DNA from: Alistipes sp.
Lineage (GTDB): Bacteria; Bacteroidota; Bacteroidia; Bacteroidales; Rikenellaceae
DNA: 12,425 nucleotides
Assembly: GCA_017559685.1 (NCBI GenBank)
Contig: JAFYQY010000108.1
Span: forward strand, 1 to 12,425
Reading direction: 5' to 3'
Shown here one piece after another: positions 1-6,922 of this stretch. The notes under the pieces are model-generated. The model saw only the letters and a list, made by a program, of their open reading frames with translations, was not told the DNA's origin and did not search any database. Each line of letters opens with the position of its first letter. Position 1 is the first letter of the stretch. A program made the translations under genes and the position numbers.

Positions 1-699
<699 letters not shown>

Positions 700-701
700 G
701 T

Positions 702-730
702 TTTCCGTTTTCACCTTTCCGTTTTCCGTT
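702..730 (-). repeat. Three short AACGGAAA repeats between groES and groEL
   Basis: The coding-strand octamer AACGGAAA occurs three times, at 702-709, 716-723 and 723-730; the last copy overlaps the groES stop codon and shares one base with its neighbour. No hairpin or T-run follows, so this is not a terminator. It looks like a small slippage-type or intergenic repeat. Confidence 0.5.
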
Positions 731-1004
731 ACTTTTCAACTACTGCGAGGATATCACGCTGCGCCATCATAAGGTAGCTCACGCCGTCGATGTTCAACTC
801 GGTGCCAGCATACTTGCCATACAACACCTCGTCGCCAACCTTTACCTCCATTTTAACCTCGGTAGTGCCTGGGCCTACCGCAATAACCTTACCCGCTGCT
901 GGCTTCTCCTTTGCCGAGTCGGGAATAATCAAACCGCTCGCTGTAGTTGTCTCAGCAGGGTTTGGGAGTACAAGTACTCTGTCTGAAAGTGGTTTTACTG
1001 TCAT
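729..1004 (-). CDS. groES: Co-chaperonin GroES (HSP10)
   Basis: GroES forms the seven-subunit lid of the GroEL chamber in the cytosol. The 91-residue product has the usual family length and begins MTVKPLSDRVLVLP, matching the family's N-terminal signature (KPLxDRVLV). The G-x-V-x-A-V-GPG stretch is at about residues 38-46, and VGDEVLYGKYAGTE lies at about 56-69. The mobile loop that contacts GroEL corresponds to about residues 17-32 (AETTTASGLIIPDSAK). It is the first gene of a groES-groEL pair. The ATG at 1004 is preceded by an AT-rich leader with no strong Shine-Dalgarno site, which is normal in Bacteroidetes. Heat or stress control is expected, and two candidate promoters lie just upstream. 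Confidence 0.98.
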   Translation of the reverse strand: MTVKPLSDRVLVLPNPAETTTASGLIIPDSAKEKPAAGKVIAVGPGTTEVKMEVKVGDEVLYGKYAGTELNIDGVSYLMMAQRDILAVVEK

Positions 1005-1020
1005 AATATCTTCAAATTAA

Positions 1021-1040
1021 AAATTAAAAATGCAAAATTA
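1021..1040 (-). repeat. 20-base AT-rich element in the groES leader
   Basis: On the coding strand this reads TAATTTTGCATTTTTAATTT, with 19 of 20 bases shared with 680-699. A further partial TTTTTAATTT unit follows it before groES. Its first eight bases also form the possible -7 box of a groES promoter. Confidence 0.6.
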
Positions 1041-1064
1041 AAAGTTGATTATCGATTCATCAAT
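1033..1064 (-). promoter_or_regulatory. Possible housekeeping (Bacteroidetes sigma70-type) promoter for groES
   Basis: On the minus strand TAATTTTG (1033-1040) fits the Bacteroidetes -7 consensus TAnnTTTG. ATTG (1061-1064) could serve as a weak -33 box, about 20 bases upstream. The predicted start lies near 1026-1028, leaving a leader of about 23 bases. The -7 box falls inside an AT-rich repeat, so the match could be chance, and it competes with the sigma54-like element just upstream. Confidence 0.45.
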
Positions 1065-1100
1065 CTGCGTGCCAAGCGGCTCGGTCTGCCATTTTGGCAC
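1059..1100 (-). promoter_or_regulatory. Sigma54-like element with upstream inverted repeat, in front of groES
   Basis: The minus strand shows TGGCAC (1069-1074), five bases, then TTGAT (1059-1063). This fits the -24/-12 consensus TGGCAC-N5-TTGCW except for A instead of C at -12. It would start transcription near 1049, 45 bases before groES. Just upstream, 1087-1099 is a TGCCA-AAA-TGGCA inverted repeat, a possible activator or repressor site. A second pairing, GTGCCAA (1094-1100) with TTGGCAC (1069-1075), could form a hairpin right after the peptidase stop codon, but no T-run follows. The promoter reading is an inference. Confidence 0.4.
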
Positions 1101-1102
1101 AC

Positions 1103-3061
1103 TTATCGCAGATAATCTTCGAAGTAGTCGGTCACCTTCTGCATCAAGTGCACACGCCACTTGCCACGCACGTTGTGCCTCGAGCGTGGGTATGGGAAGT
1201 AGTCGACAGGTACATTCTCAACCACGCAAGCATCGACAAACGAGAGCGAGTGTTGCCATACAACAACGTCGTCTATTGCTCCCTGACAAATCAAGAGCTT
1301 GCCCTTGAGATTCTTTGCCTGAGGAATGAGCGATGTCGCAGCGAAGCCCTCGGGGTTTGTAGCCTCGGTCTCCATATAGCGCTCGCCATACATCACCTCG
1401 TACCACTTCCAATCGATTACAGGGCCACCCGCAACGCCCACCTTGAACACTTCGGGGTAGTGGGTCATAAGCGAGATAGTCATAAAACCGCCATACGACC
1501 AGCCGTGAACGCCTACACGCTCCTTGTCAGCCCATTTGTGCGATAGGAGCCACTGCAAACCTGCCATTTGATCCTCCATTTCGTACTTTCCGCACTGACG
1601 GTGGATAGCCTTCTCATATTCGGCACCCTGGTAGAGAGTACCTCGGTTATCCATAACAAACACCACATATCCACGCTGTGCCATATACATCTCCCAGCGA
1701 CGCAACTGCGCCTGGAACGAGTTGCGCACCATCTGCGAGTGCGGGCCACCATATACGTAGAGTATTACGGGATATTTCTTGTTCTCGTCGAAGTCGAGCG
1801 GCTTGATAAGGCGGTAGTGGTTGTCGTACTTGCCATCGGCCGACTTCACCGAGCCGAGCTCGATAGTCGAGTAGTTGTACCCCTTCGATGGGTCTTCAGC
1901 ACGGAACACCTCACGGTAGAACTTGCCGTCGGTCGAGCCTACAGCCACCACTCGAGGCACATTCAGCGATGAGTAGTTGTCCGAGAAGTGCTTTCCGTCG
2001 GGCGATATGGTGCAGTTGTGCCAGCCCTCACCACGAGTGAGCTGACGCACCTTGCCATTGCGAAGCGAGACGCTGAAGAGGTGCTGCTCCACGGGCGAAA
2101 CCTCGGCCGAGTAGTAGTAAACTCGCTCCTTGTCGTGTGCCACGTAAGCGACATCGGCATCGACAACGGTCAAACGCTTCGTTGTACCCTTCGAAAGAGT
2201 GTGAAGGTACAGGTTTTTATATCCGTCACGATTGTCGGTGGTGTAGATAAAACGATCGTTATCGACGAAGTGGATAGGGTTTTGAGGCTCTATCCAGCGG
2301 TTATTCTTCTCTGTCAATATAGTCTTAATGAATGCTCCGCTCTTAGCGCAGTAGGCGTTGAGGTGCATCTCCTTCTGAGCACGATTCAACACCTGCACGT
2401 AGATAACCTTCGAGTCGAGCGACCACGAGACGTTTGTGAGATAGCGCTCCTCGTCGAAGTCGGTAACATTCAAATAGATAACCTCCTTAGTAGCGACGTC
2501 GTAAACGCCCAACTTCACGTGCTCCGACGCCATACCATTCATCGGGTACTTAATCTCTACGAGCGAGCCGGTGCGAGAGGTGATGTCTAACAGCGGAAAG
2601 GTTGTTACCTTCGACTCGTCCTTCTGGTAGAATGCCAACAATGAGTTGTCGGGCGATGGGAACAAACCACCGCTAATGCCGAACTCGTTGCGTGAAACCG
2701 ACTGACCGCAGACGATATTCTTATCGGCAAAGTCGGTGACCTTGTGCTCCTTGCCCTCGCCGTCATACCATACGACGTTGTTACCCTTTACGCCCGCCTT
2801 GTTGCGAGACTGTGCGGAAAGCGTACTAACCTGCTTGGGCTCGCTCGAGAGCAACTCTCCTGTGCGGATGTCGTAGCGCTCGACCTTGTCGCCATTGGTG
2901 TGCTCGTATATTGCCGAGTTATTCTTGTCGAAGCGAATGTTGTAGTTCTTTGGCGTGAGCGCTGGGTTGAGTATCGCATCCTCCATTGTAAGGAGTTTGC
3001 GCTCTTCGCCCCAAGCGATAGACGTAGCACAGAGTGCAATGAGGAGTATAAATTTTCTCAT
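1103..3061 (-). CDS. Secreted S9 family prolyl oligopeptidase, DPP IV-like
   Basis: This is a serine exopeptidase of the dipeptidyl-peptidase IV type, expected to trim N-terminal dipeptides (commonly after proline or alanine) from peptides in the periplasm. The 652 residues begin with a signal peptide (about 1-18, hydrophobic core FILLIALCATSIA, no proper lipobox). A beta-propeller of DPP IV N-terminal type covers about 30-400, and an alpha/beta-hydrolase domain about 420-652. The catalytic Ser is S522 in GWSYGG; by alignment Asp is D597 (AIDDVV) and His is H629 (RSRHN). YGGPHSQ at 437-443 is the usual oxyanion-region motif. Around Asp the common HGTxDDNVH becomes CQGAIDDVVVW. The start codon directly abuts the stop of the kinase gene upstream (TAAATG), implying coupled translation. 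Family assignment is firm; exact specificity is inferred. Confidence 0.93.
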   Translation of the reverse strand: MRKFILLIALCATSIAWGEERKLLTMEDAILNPALTPKNYNIRFDKNNSAIYEHTNGDKVERYDIRTGELLSSEPKQVSTLSAQSRNKAGVKGNNVVWYDGEGKEHKVTDFADKNIVCGQSVSRNEFGISGGLFPSPDNSLLAFYQKDESKVTTFPLLDITSRTGSLVEIKYPMNGMASEHVKLGVYDVATKEVIYLNVTDFDEERYLTNVSWSLDSKVIYVQVLNRAQKEMHLNAYCAKSGAFIKTILTEKNNRWIEPQNPIHFVDNDRFIYTTDNRDGYKNLYLHTLSKGTTKRLTVVDADVAYVAHDKERVYYYSAEVSPVEQHLFSVSLRNGKVRQLTRGEGWHNCTISPDGKHFSDNYSSLNVPRVVAVGSTDGKFYREVFRAEDPSKGYNYSTIELGSVKSADGKYDNHYRLIKPLDFDENKKYPVILYVYGGPHSQMVRNSFQAQLRRWEMYMAQRGYVVFVMDNRGTLYQGAEYEKAIHRQCGKYEMEDQMAGLQWLLSHKWADKERVGVHGWSYGGFMTISLMTHYPEVFKVGVAGGPVIDWKWYEVMYGERYMETEATNPEGFAATSLIPQAKNLKGKLLICQGAIDDVVVWQHSLSFVDACVVENVPVDYFPYPRSRHNVRGKWRVHLMQKVTDYFEDYLR

Positions 3062-4063
3062 TTAGAAGAGGTATTGCTCGGTTCTAACTCTGTTTACTAA
3101 TATCTCGATCTCCTTCCAAGCCTCCTCGCCGAGAGTAGGGCCTACGACCTCGATAACCTTACCTGCTGTGATGGCGCCGATAGTACCGCACTGGCGTAAC
3201 GACAGCCCCTCGCACAAGCCATACATAAAGCCTGCGGCGTAGAAGTCGCCCGCACCTGTGGTATCTACACGCTTTGCAGCTGCCATAATGCCGATGTGGA
3301 TAACCTCGCCCTTATGCTTGATAAGCGCACCCTTCATACCGATCTTTACGATCACCAAGTCGCACATCTCCGAGATATACTGTAAGGCGTTGATAGGCTC
3401 CTCCTCGCCTGTGAATACTCGAGCCTCATCCTCGTTAGCAAAGACGATGTCGATATACTTCTCGACGATACCGTGCAAGAACTCACGATTCTCCTCCACA
3501 ACATTGAAACTTGCCAAGTCGATAGCCACCTGCAAACCCGCCTCCTTTGCTGTGCGGATAGCGGTCTCGATAAGCGAGTGCTCCTGCACGAGGTAACCCT
3601 CGATGTAGAGACAGTCGTAACCCTCGAAAATTGCAGGCGAGATATCCTCTGCGTGCATCTCGGCCGCAGCGCCCAGGTAGGTGAGCATTGTGCGCTCGCC
3701 GTCTGGCGAAACCAACGAGATACACTTGCCCGACGGGCTCTCGCCACGGAAAATCTTACCCTCGATGCCGAGGTTGTTTAACGCCTGCTCGAATCTGTCG
3801 CCCGTGTTGTCGTGGCCTACCTTGCCGATGAAACCAACTTCCGAACCGAGGCGAGCCATCGCACGGATTGTGTTGTCGGCCGAACCACCAAGCGAGAGTG
3901 AGTGGGGTAGTCCTGCCACCTCCTTCGAAATCTCCGATTGAAGTTCGGTGCCTACCAACGACATTGAGCCACGTGCTATATTGTGTTTGTGGAGAACATC
4001 CTCGTTGCGAAGATTTACCAAAACATCTGTCAAAGCATTTCCAATACCGATTACTCTTTTCAT
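3062..4063 (-). CDS. PfkB-family carbohydrate/nucleoside kinase, adenosine kinase-like
   Basis: This is a cytosolic ribokinase-fold kinase that transfers phosphate from ATP to a sugar or nucleoside hydroxyl. The 333-residue length is normal. Family signature 1 is at about 59-72 (GGSADNTIRAMARLG), where adenosine kinases and many sugar kinases bind substrate. Signature 2 is DTTGAGDFYAAG at 267-278; D273 is the catalytic base and the preceding glycines form the anion hole. The sequence around 126-150 resembles the Bacteroidetes proteins usually labelled adenosine kinase, so AMP formation from adenosine is the best guess; another nucleoside or a sugar cannot be excluded. It lies 30 bases after pfkA and abuts the peptidase gene, so it is probably cotranscribed with both. 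Confidence 0.9.
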   Translation of the reverse strand: MKRVIGIGNALTDVLVNLRNEDVLHKHNIARGSMSLVGTELQSEISKEVAGLPHSLSLGGSADNTIRAMARLGSEVGFIGKVGHDNTGDRFEQALNNLGIEGKIFRGESPSGKCISLVSPDGERTMLTYLGAAAEMHAEDISPAIFEGYDCLYIEGYLVQEHSLIETAIRTAKEAGLQVAIDLASFNVVEENREFLHGIVEKYIDIVFANEDEARVFTGEEEPINALQYISEMCDLVIVKIGMKGALIKHKGEVIHIGIMAAAKRVDTTGAGDFYAAGFMYGLCEGLSLRQCGTIGAITAGKVIEVVGPTLGEEAWKEIEILVNRVRTEQYLF

Positions 4064-4093
4064 CTATTTGTCTGTTTGGGTTGTCGGGTTGGG

Positions 4094-5074
4094 TTAAATC
4101 GATAAAATCTTTACCAAATCGACCTTCTCTTTGTTTACCTTCTTCGAGCGACCGAGAGCCTTCGAGAATGGTACATAGACCATCTCTCTATCACGAATTC
4201 CGACCATTACGTTGCGCTGACCGTCCATCAAAGCCGAGATTGCTGCAGCGCCGAGACGTGATGCGAGGATACGATCTGCGGCGGTTGGCGAGCCACCACG
4301 CTGCAAGTGGCCGAGGATGGTTACACGAGCATCATACTGCGGGAACTCCTTCTTAACACGCTCTGCCAAGCCCATAGCTCCGCCCGTAGCAGGGTTTTCT
4401 GCAACGAGTACGATAGCCGAGTTCTTGCTCTTGCGGAAACCGTTGTCGATAAGGTTTTTCAACTGGTCGGTCTCGGTCTCCATCTCGGGGATGATTGCTG
4501 CCTCGGCACCCGATGCGAGTGCGCCGTTGAGTGCAAGGTAACCTGCGGTGTTACCCATAACCTCCATAAAGAAGAGGCGCTCGTGCGAGGTTGCTGTATC
4601 ACGCAACTTATCGACCGCCTCCATAATGGTGTTGAGTGCGGTGTCGTAACCGATTGTCGAGTCGGTGCCCGAGAGATCGTTGTCGATAGTACCAGGCAGA
4701 GCCACAATAGGCACATCGAACTCTCGTGCGAGAGTCTGCGCACCTGTGATTGTGCCGTCGCCACCAATTACCACCAATGCATCAATGCCCGCCTTTTTCA
4801 TATTCTCGTAGGCGGTCTTTCGTCCCTCCGCATCACGGAACTCAGGACAGCGAGCTGTCTTGAGAATTGTACCGCCCTTCTGTATGATATTGCTCACACT
4901 CGACGATGTGAAGTCTACAATTTCGCCTGTAATCAACCCCTTGTAACCACGCATAATACCCTTTACCTTCAAACCATTATAGATTGCGGTGCGTGTTACG
5001 GCACGAATTGCCGCATTCATTCCAGGTGCATCTCCACCCGAGGTCAATACTCCAATACACTTAATTATACCCAT
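4094..5074 (-). CDS. pfkA: ATP-dependent 6-phosphofructokinase
   Basis: It phosphorylates fructose 6-phosphate to fructose 1,6-bisphosphate, the committed step of glycolysis, in the cytosol. The frame could open at 5134, but the start at 5074 ([20 protein letters not shown]) is preferred: it gives 326 residues, the usual length, and the upstream extension covers the promoter and its palindrome. Motifs in order are [14 protein letters not shown] (11-24), GGDGT (104-108), PGTIDND (127-133) with catalytic D131, MGNTAGYLA (173-181), and [14 protein letters not shown] (255-268). Gly in GGDGT and Gly before TIDND indicate ATP rather than pyrophosphate as donor. First gene of a unit with the PfkB kinase and the S9 peptidase. 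Confidence 0.96.
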   Translation of the reverse strand: MGIIKCIGVLTSGGDAPGMNAAIRAVTRTAIYNGLKVKGIMRGYKGLITGEIVDFTSSSVSNIIQKGGTILKTARCPEFRDAEGRKTAYENMKKAGIDALVVIGGDGTITGAQTLAREFDVPIVALPGTIDNDLSGTDSTIGYDTALNTIMEAVDKLRDTATSHERLFFMEVMGNTAGYLALNGALASGAEAAIIPEMETETDQLKNLIDNGFRKSKNSAIVLVAENPATGGAMGLAERVKKEFPQYDARVTILGHLQRGGSPTAADRILASRLGAAAISALMDGQRNVMVGIRDREMVYVPFSKALGRSKKVNKEKVDLVKILSI

Positions 5075-5085
5075 AGAAAAAATGA

Positions 5086-5111
5086 TATATTTGAAATAAG
5101 TTTCAAATATA
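5086..5111. promoter_or_regulatory. 11-base-arm palindrome over the pfkA -7 box and start region (candidate operator)
   Basis: The arms TATATTTGAAA (5086-5096) and TTTCAAATATA (5101-5111) are perfect inverted repeats around a four-base spacer. On the pfkA coding strand the first arm contains the -7 box, and the palindrome covers the predicted transcription start near 5097. A dimeric repressor bound here would block the promoter. Alternatively, part of it could form a hairpin at the mRNA 5' end. Confidence 0.6.
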
Positions 5112-5135
5112 ATACAAAAAGTTGTACCAACCAAA
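5104..5135 (-). promoter_or_regulatory. Bacteroidetes-type promoter for pfkA
   Basis: On the minus strand TTTG (5132-5135), a 20-base spacer and TATATTTG (5104-5111) match the Bacteroidetes consensus TTTG-N19-21-TAnnTTTG. The start is predicted near 5097, giving a leader of about 24 bases before the chosen pfkA ATG. This also argues against the longer pfkA reading frame. Confidence 0.75.
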
Positions 5136-5186
5136 GTGTCGCCGTAAAAAAAACGCCTTTGCGGAGTGTTTGGGAGAGATTAGAGA

Positions 5187-5224
5187 GGAAAAAGAGGGGT
5201 TGGCAACTCTTCGTTTACCAACCC
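5187..5224 (-). terminator. Rho-independent terminator ending the five-gene envelope operon
   Basis: On the minus strand GGGTTGGTAA (5215-5224) pairs with TTGCCAACCC (5197-5206) through ten positions including one G-U pair, with an eight-base loop. A T-rich tract containing five consecutive Ts (5189-5193) follows. It begins about 10 bases after the stop codon of the small lipoprotein gene and separates that operon from the pfkA promoter. Confidence 0.75.
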
Positions 5225-5233
5225 GATGTATTT

Positions 5234-5512
5234 TTAATAATCGTATTTCTCTAACTCCTTTTCGTGAGCATCTTCCCAAGCGTATATCGCCTCTTTAGCT
5301 CTTTTCTGGTCTGATTTGTCGAGGGAAGAAAGCCACTCCACGGCTTGATCTTCCAACTCTTCGTATTTCGCAATGTTGCCCGCTTTCAAAGCATCCAACA
5401 TCTCCTCGCAATACCACTCTGCGCATTTCTCGGGCGACGATATTGTTTCGTGCCACCATTGGCAAGAGACCATCAAGGTCGATGTTGCCAAAATAATCAA
5501 AAGCTTCTTCAT
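5234..5512 (-). CDS. Small predicted lipoprotein, 92 residues, unknown function
   Basis: No family was recognised. The product starts with a short lysine-led hydrophobic segment ending in LMVSC, so C17 is the likely lipidated residue (lipobox with Met at -3) and the mature protein would be about 76 residues anchored in the envelope. The remainder is charged and probably all-helical: two cysteines at 30 and 35 (EKCAEWYC), then an acidic and lysine-rich stretch ending in tyrosines. The two extra cysteines could form a disulphide, which would be notable two genes after a CxxC thioredoxin-like protein; that link is inference. It is the last gene before the terminator and follows the membrane-protein gene by 41 bases. 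The start at 5512 is the only one that keeps the signal sequence. Confidence 0.75.
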   Translation of the reverse strand: MKKLLIILATSTLMVSCQWWHETISSPEKCAEWYCEEMLDALKAGNIAKYEELEDQAVEWLSSLDKSDQKRAKEAIYAWEDAHEKELEKYDY

Positions 5513-5553
5513 AATCGAATGTTTTTAATAGGTTTATAAAGGATAATAACTAA

Positions 5554-5961
5554 TTACGCCAATTTTTTCTTGAACAATAGTCTTAGAATTAGGTATACCA
5601 CTATGGCACAAAGACCGAGCGATATGGCGAGAATAGTCAACGATATCGCCACTCCAAACTTGCTGACTACTTGCGTGATAGCGTCGAAGTTCCAACGCGC
5701 TATCGAGGCAATCCAAGCAGACTCGGATATGGAGCCGAGTAGCGAGAGAAACAAGGTGATGATAGTGGCAACAAAGAGGATAATAACCACCACAAGCAAG
5801 AACTTGAACCAAAGTATAAGAATGCGGTCGATTATATCTACAATTCGAGATACCCTGGCGACTGCCGAGGCTCTCTCCATCTCGTCAAGATCGGAGCCCT
5901 TCTGCTTCTGCAAGTACATAAGGTAGAACTTGAGCAGTAGATATGAAATTATCGCTACCAT
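5554..5961 (-). CDS. Small integral membrane protein, unknown function
   Basis: No family was recognised in the 135 residues. There is a moderately hydrophobic N-terminal stretch (about 3-17), a charged cytoplasm-like segment (about 18-47, with alternating basic and acidic residues), and a strong membrane span at about 48-76 (rich in Val, Ile and Leu). A short amphipathic linker containing two Trp (83 and 90) follows, then a second strong span at about 104-130 and a KKK tail. The positive tail and charged segment suggest both ends face the cytoplasm. The gene starts 17 bases after the DUF5106 gene; the ATG at 5961 directly follows an AAGGA-like sequence, too close for a normal ribosome site, so a later Met (residue 15) remains possible. 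Probably part of the envelope operon. Confidence 0.75.
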   Translation of the reverse strand: MVAIISYLLLKFYLMYLQKQKGSDLDEMERASAVARVSRIVDIIDRILILWFKFLLVVVIILFVATIITLFLSLLGSISESAWIASIARWNFDAITQVVSKFGVAISLTILAISLGLCAIVVYLILRLLFKKKLA

Positions 5962-5978
5962 TCCTTATTTGTCGTTTG

Positions 5979-6917
5979 TTATCGTGTTGTGTGTTGCGAG
6001 AGTATTGCCTCGATCTCGCCCACATTTGTTGAGTCTTTTACCAATACCGTTTTACTCTTATCGAGCAGATAGAGCGCTGGTATTGCGCTTGTATTGTAGA
6101 GGTTTCCCCTTCTGATGAGACACCCCTTATCGTAACCATTCTCCCACTCTGCAGGTAGATCAGCATAGTGCTTGTGCCACTCGTTGAGGTCTTCGTCAGG
6201 GTAGATTGCCAAGATTTTCAACTCTCCCTTTCGCTGCATCTCCGAGATTATCGGTGATTGCTTGAGCGCTGTGGTTATATCACGACACATAGCACAGCCT
6301 GGGTTGTTGATGTAGACAATCACAAAGTCACTCTTGAGCGAGTATAGATTCTTCGTCTTGCCCGATTTTACCGTGTAGTCGAAGTCGTTTGCGGGGCGTC
6401 CGATGCGGTTTTGCGAGACGATGCGAAGGTCATACTCTGGCACCATCTTTTCGTACTTGTCGTAGAATGGTGAAGCGATTTGCGCCTCCAAGACTGCGAT
6501 GTAGAGCTCGTCGCTTCGATACGGCGAATTAGGGTCGTGGAGCACATCGTTCGAGAGCGACACAAAGTACTCGAACATAGGCTTCGACACCGAGGCCTTC
6601 TGCATCAACTTGCGTATAGGCTCCTGATTCAATGGTCCGACAAAGTTGACCACGTATGCCACGTAGGCACGTATCATATCGGCCGAGTCCCCCTTGATTA
6701 TCCAGAGCGAGTCGGCAAAGTCGAATTTATCCCAAAAGTGGTCACGCATATAGAGCACCTGCTGCTCCTCGGTGGCCATTGTTGGCGGTTGCACATAGCG
6801 AAAACGATAGCTCTTGGCAGGGGCATTCTGCTCCTGCTTTACGCTCTGTTTCTCCTGCTTTGATGTGCAGGAGAGGCATATTAAGGCTACAATTATCGCT
6901 AATGCAATTCGTCTCAT
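5979..6917 (-). CDS. DUF5106 / thioredoxin-like lipoprotein
   Basis: This is a predicted envelope thiol-redox protein. The 312 residues start with a lipoprotein signal (MRRIALAIIVALICLSC, lipidated C17). A helical DUF5106-type region covers about 45-165, containing the typical HFWDKFDFADS at 60-70. A thioredoxin-fold domain follows at about 172-312, with active-site C208-A-M-C211 after NNPG and the cis-proline motif AIPALYLLD (278-286). Proteins of this make-up are common in Bacteroidetes and resemble TlpA/ResA reductases; the partner is unknown. The ATG at 6917 is preferred; an in-frame GTG at 6923 would add two residues and overlap the preceding stop. It follows the phosphoesterase gene by five bases, so cotranscription is very likely, and a role in maintaining disulphides of neighbouring products is an inference. 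Confidence 0.88.
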   Translation of the reverse strand: MRRIALAIIVALICLSCTSKQEKQSVKQEQNAPAKSYRFRYVQPPTMATEEQQVLYMRDHFWDKFDFADSLWIIKGDSADMIRAYVAYVVNFVGPLNQEPIRKLMQKASVSKPMFEYFVSLSNDVLHDPNSPYRSDELYIAVLEAQIASPFYDKYEKMVPEYDLRIVSQNRIGRPANDFDYTVKSGKTKNLYSLKSDFVIVYINNPGCAMCRDITTALKQSPIISEMQRKGELKILAIYPDEDLNEWHKHYADLPAEWENGYDKGCLIRRGNLYNTSAIPALYLLDKSKTVLVKDSTNVGEIEAILSQHTTR

Positions 6918-6922
6918 AATCA

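Noticed and set aside
1069..1100. Hairpin after the peptidase stop codon as a rho-independent terminator
   Set aside because: The seven-base stem has an 18-base loop and is followed by GCAGATTG, not a T-run. The regulatory reading explains the bases better.
1988..2590. Rightward open frame of 200 codons opposite the S9 peptidase
   Set aside because: Antisense to the beta-propeller part of the peptidase, with no start signal or domain.
5075..5134. Longer pfkA start adding 20 residues (MVGTTFCII...)
   Set aside because: The extension lies over the promoter, predicted transcription start and palindrome, and would exceed the family length.
5146..5163. Possible second terminator (CGC-AAAG-GCG followed by eight Ts on the minus strand)
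   Set aside because: The stem is only three base pairs and lies just upstream of the pfkA promoter; the T-run alone is weak evidence next to the strong hairpin at 5187-5224.
4307..5254. Rightward open frame of 315 codons opposite pfkA
   Set aside because: Antisense to a firmly identified pfkA; Cys- and His-rich translation without domains, and it runs across the pfkA promoter and the terminator.
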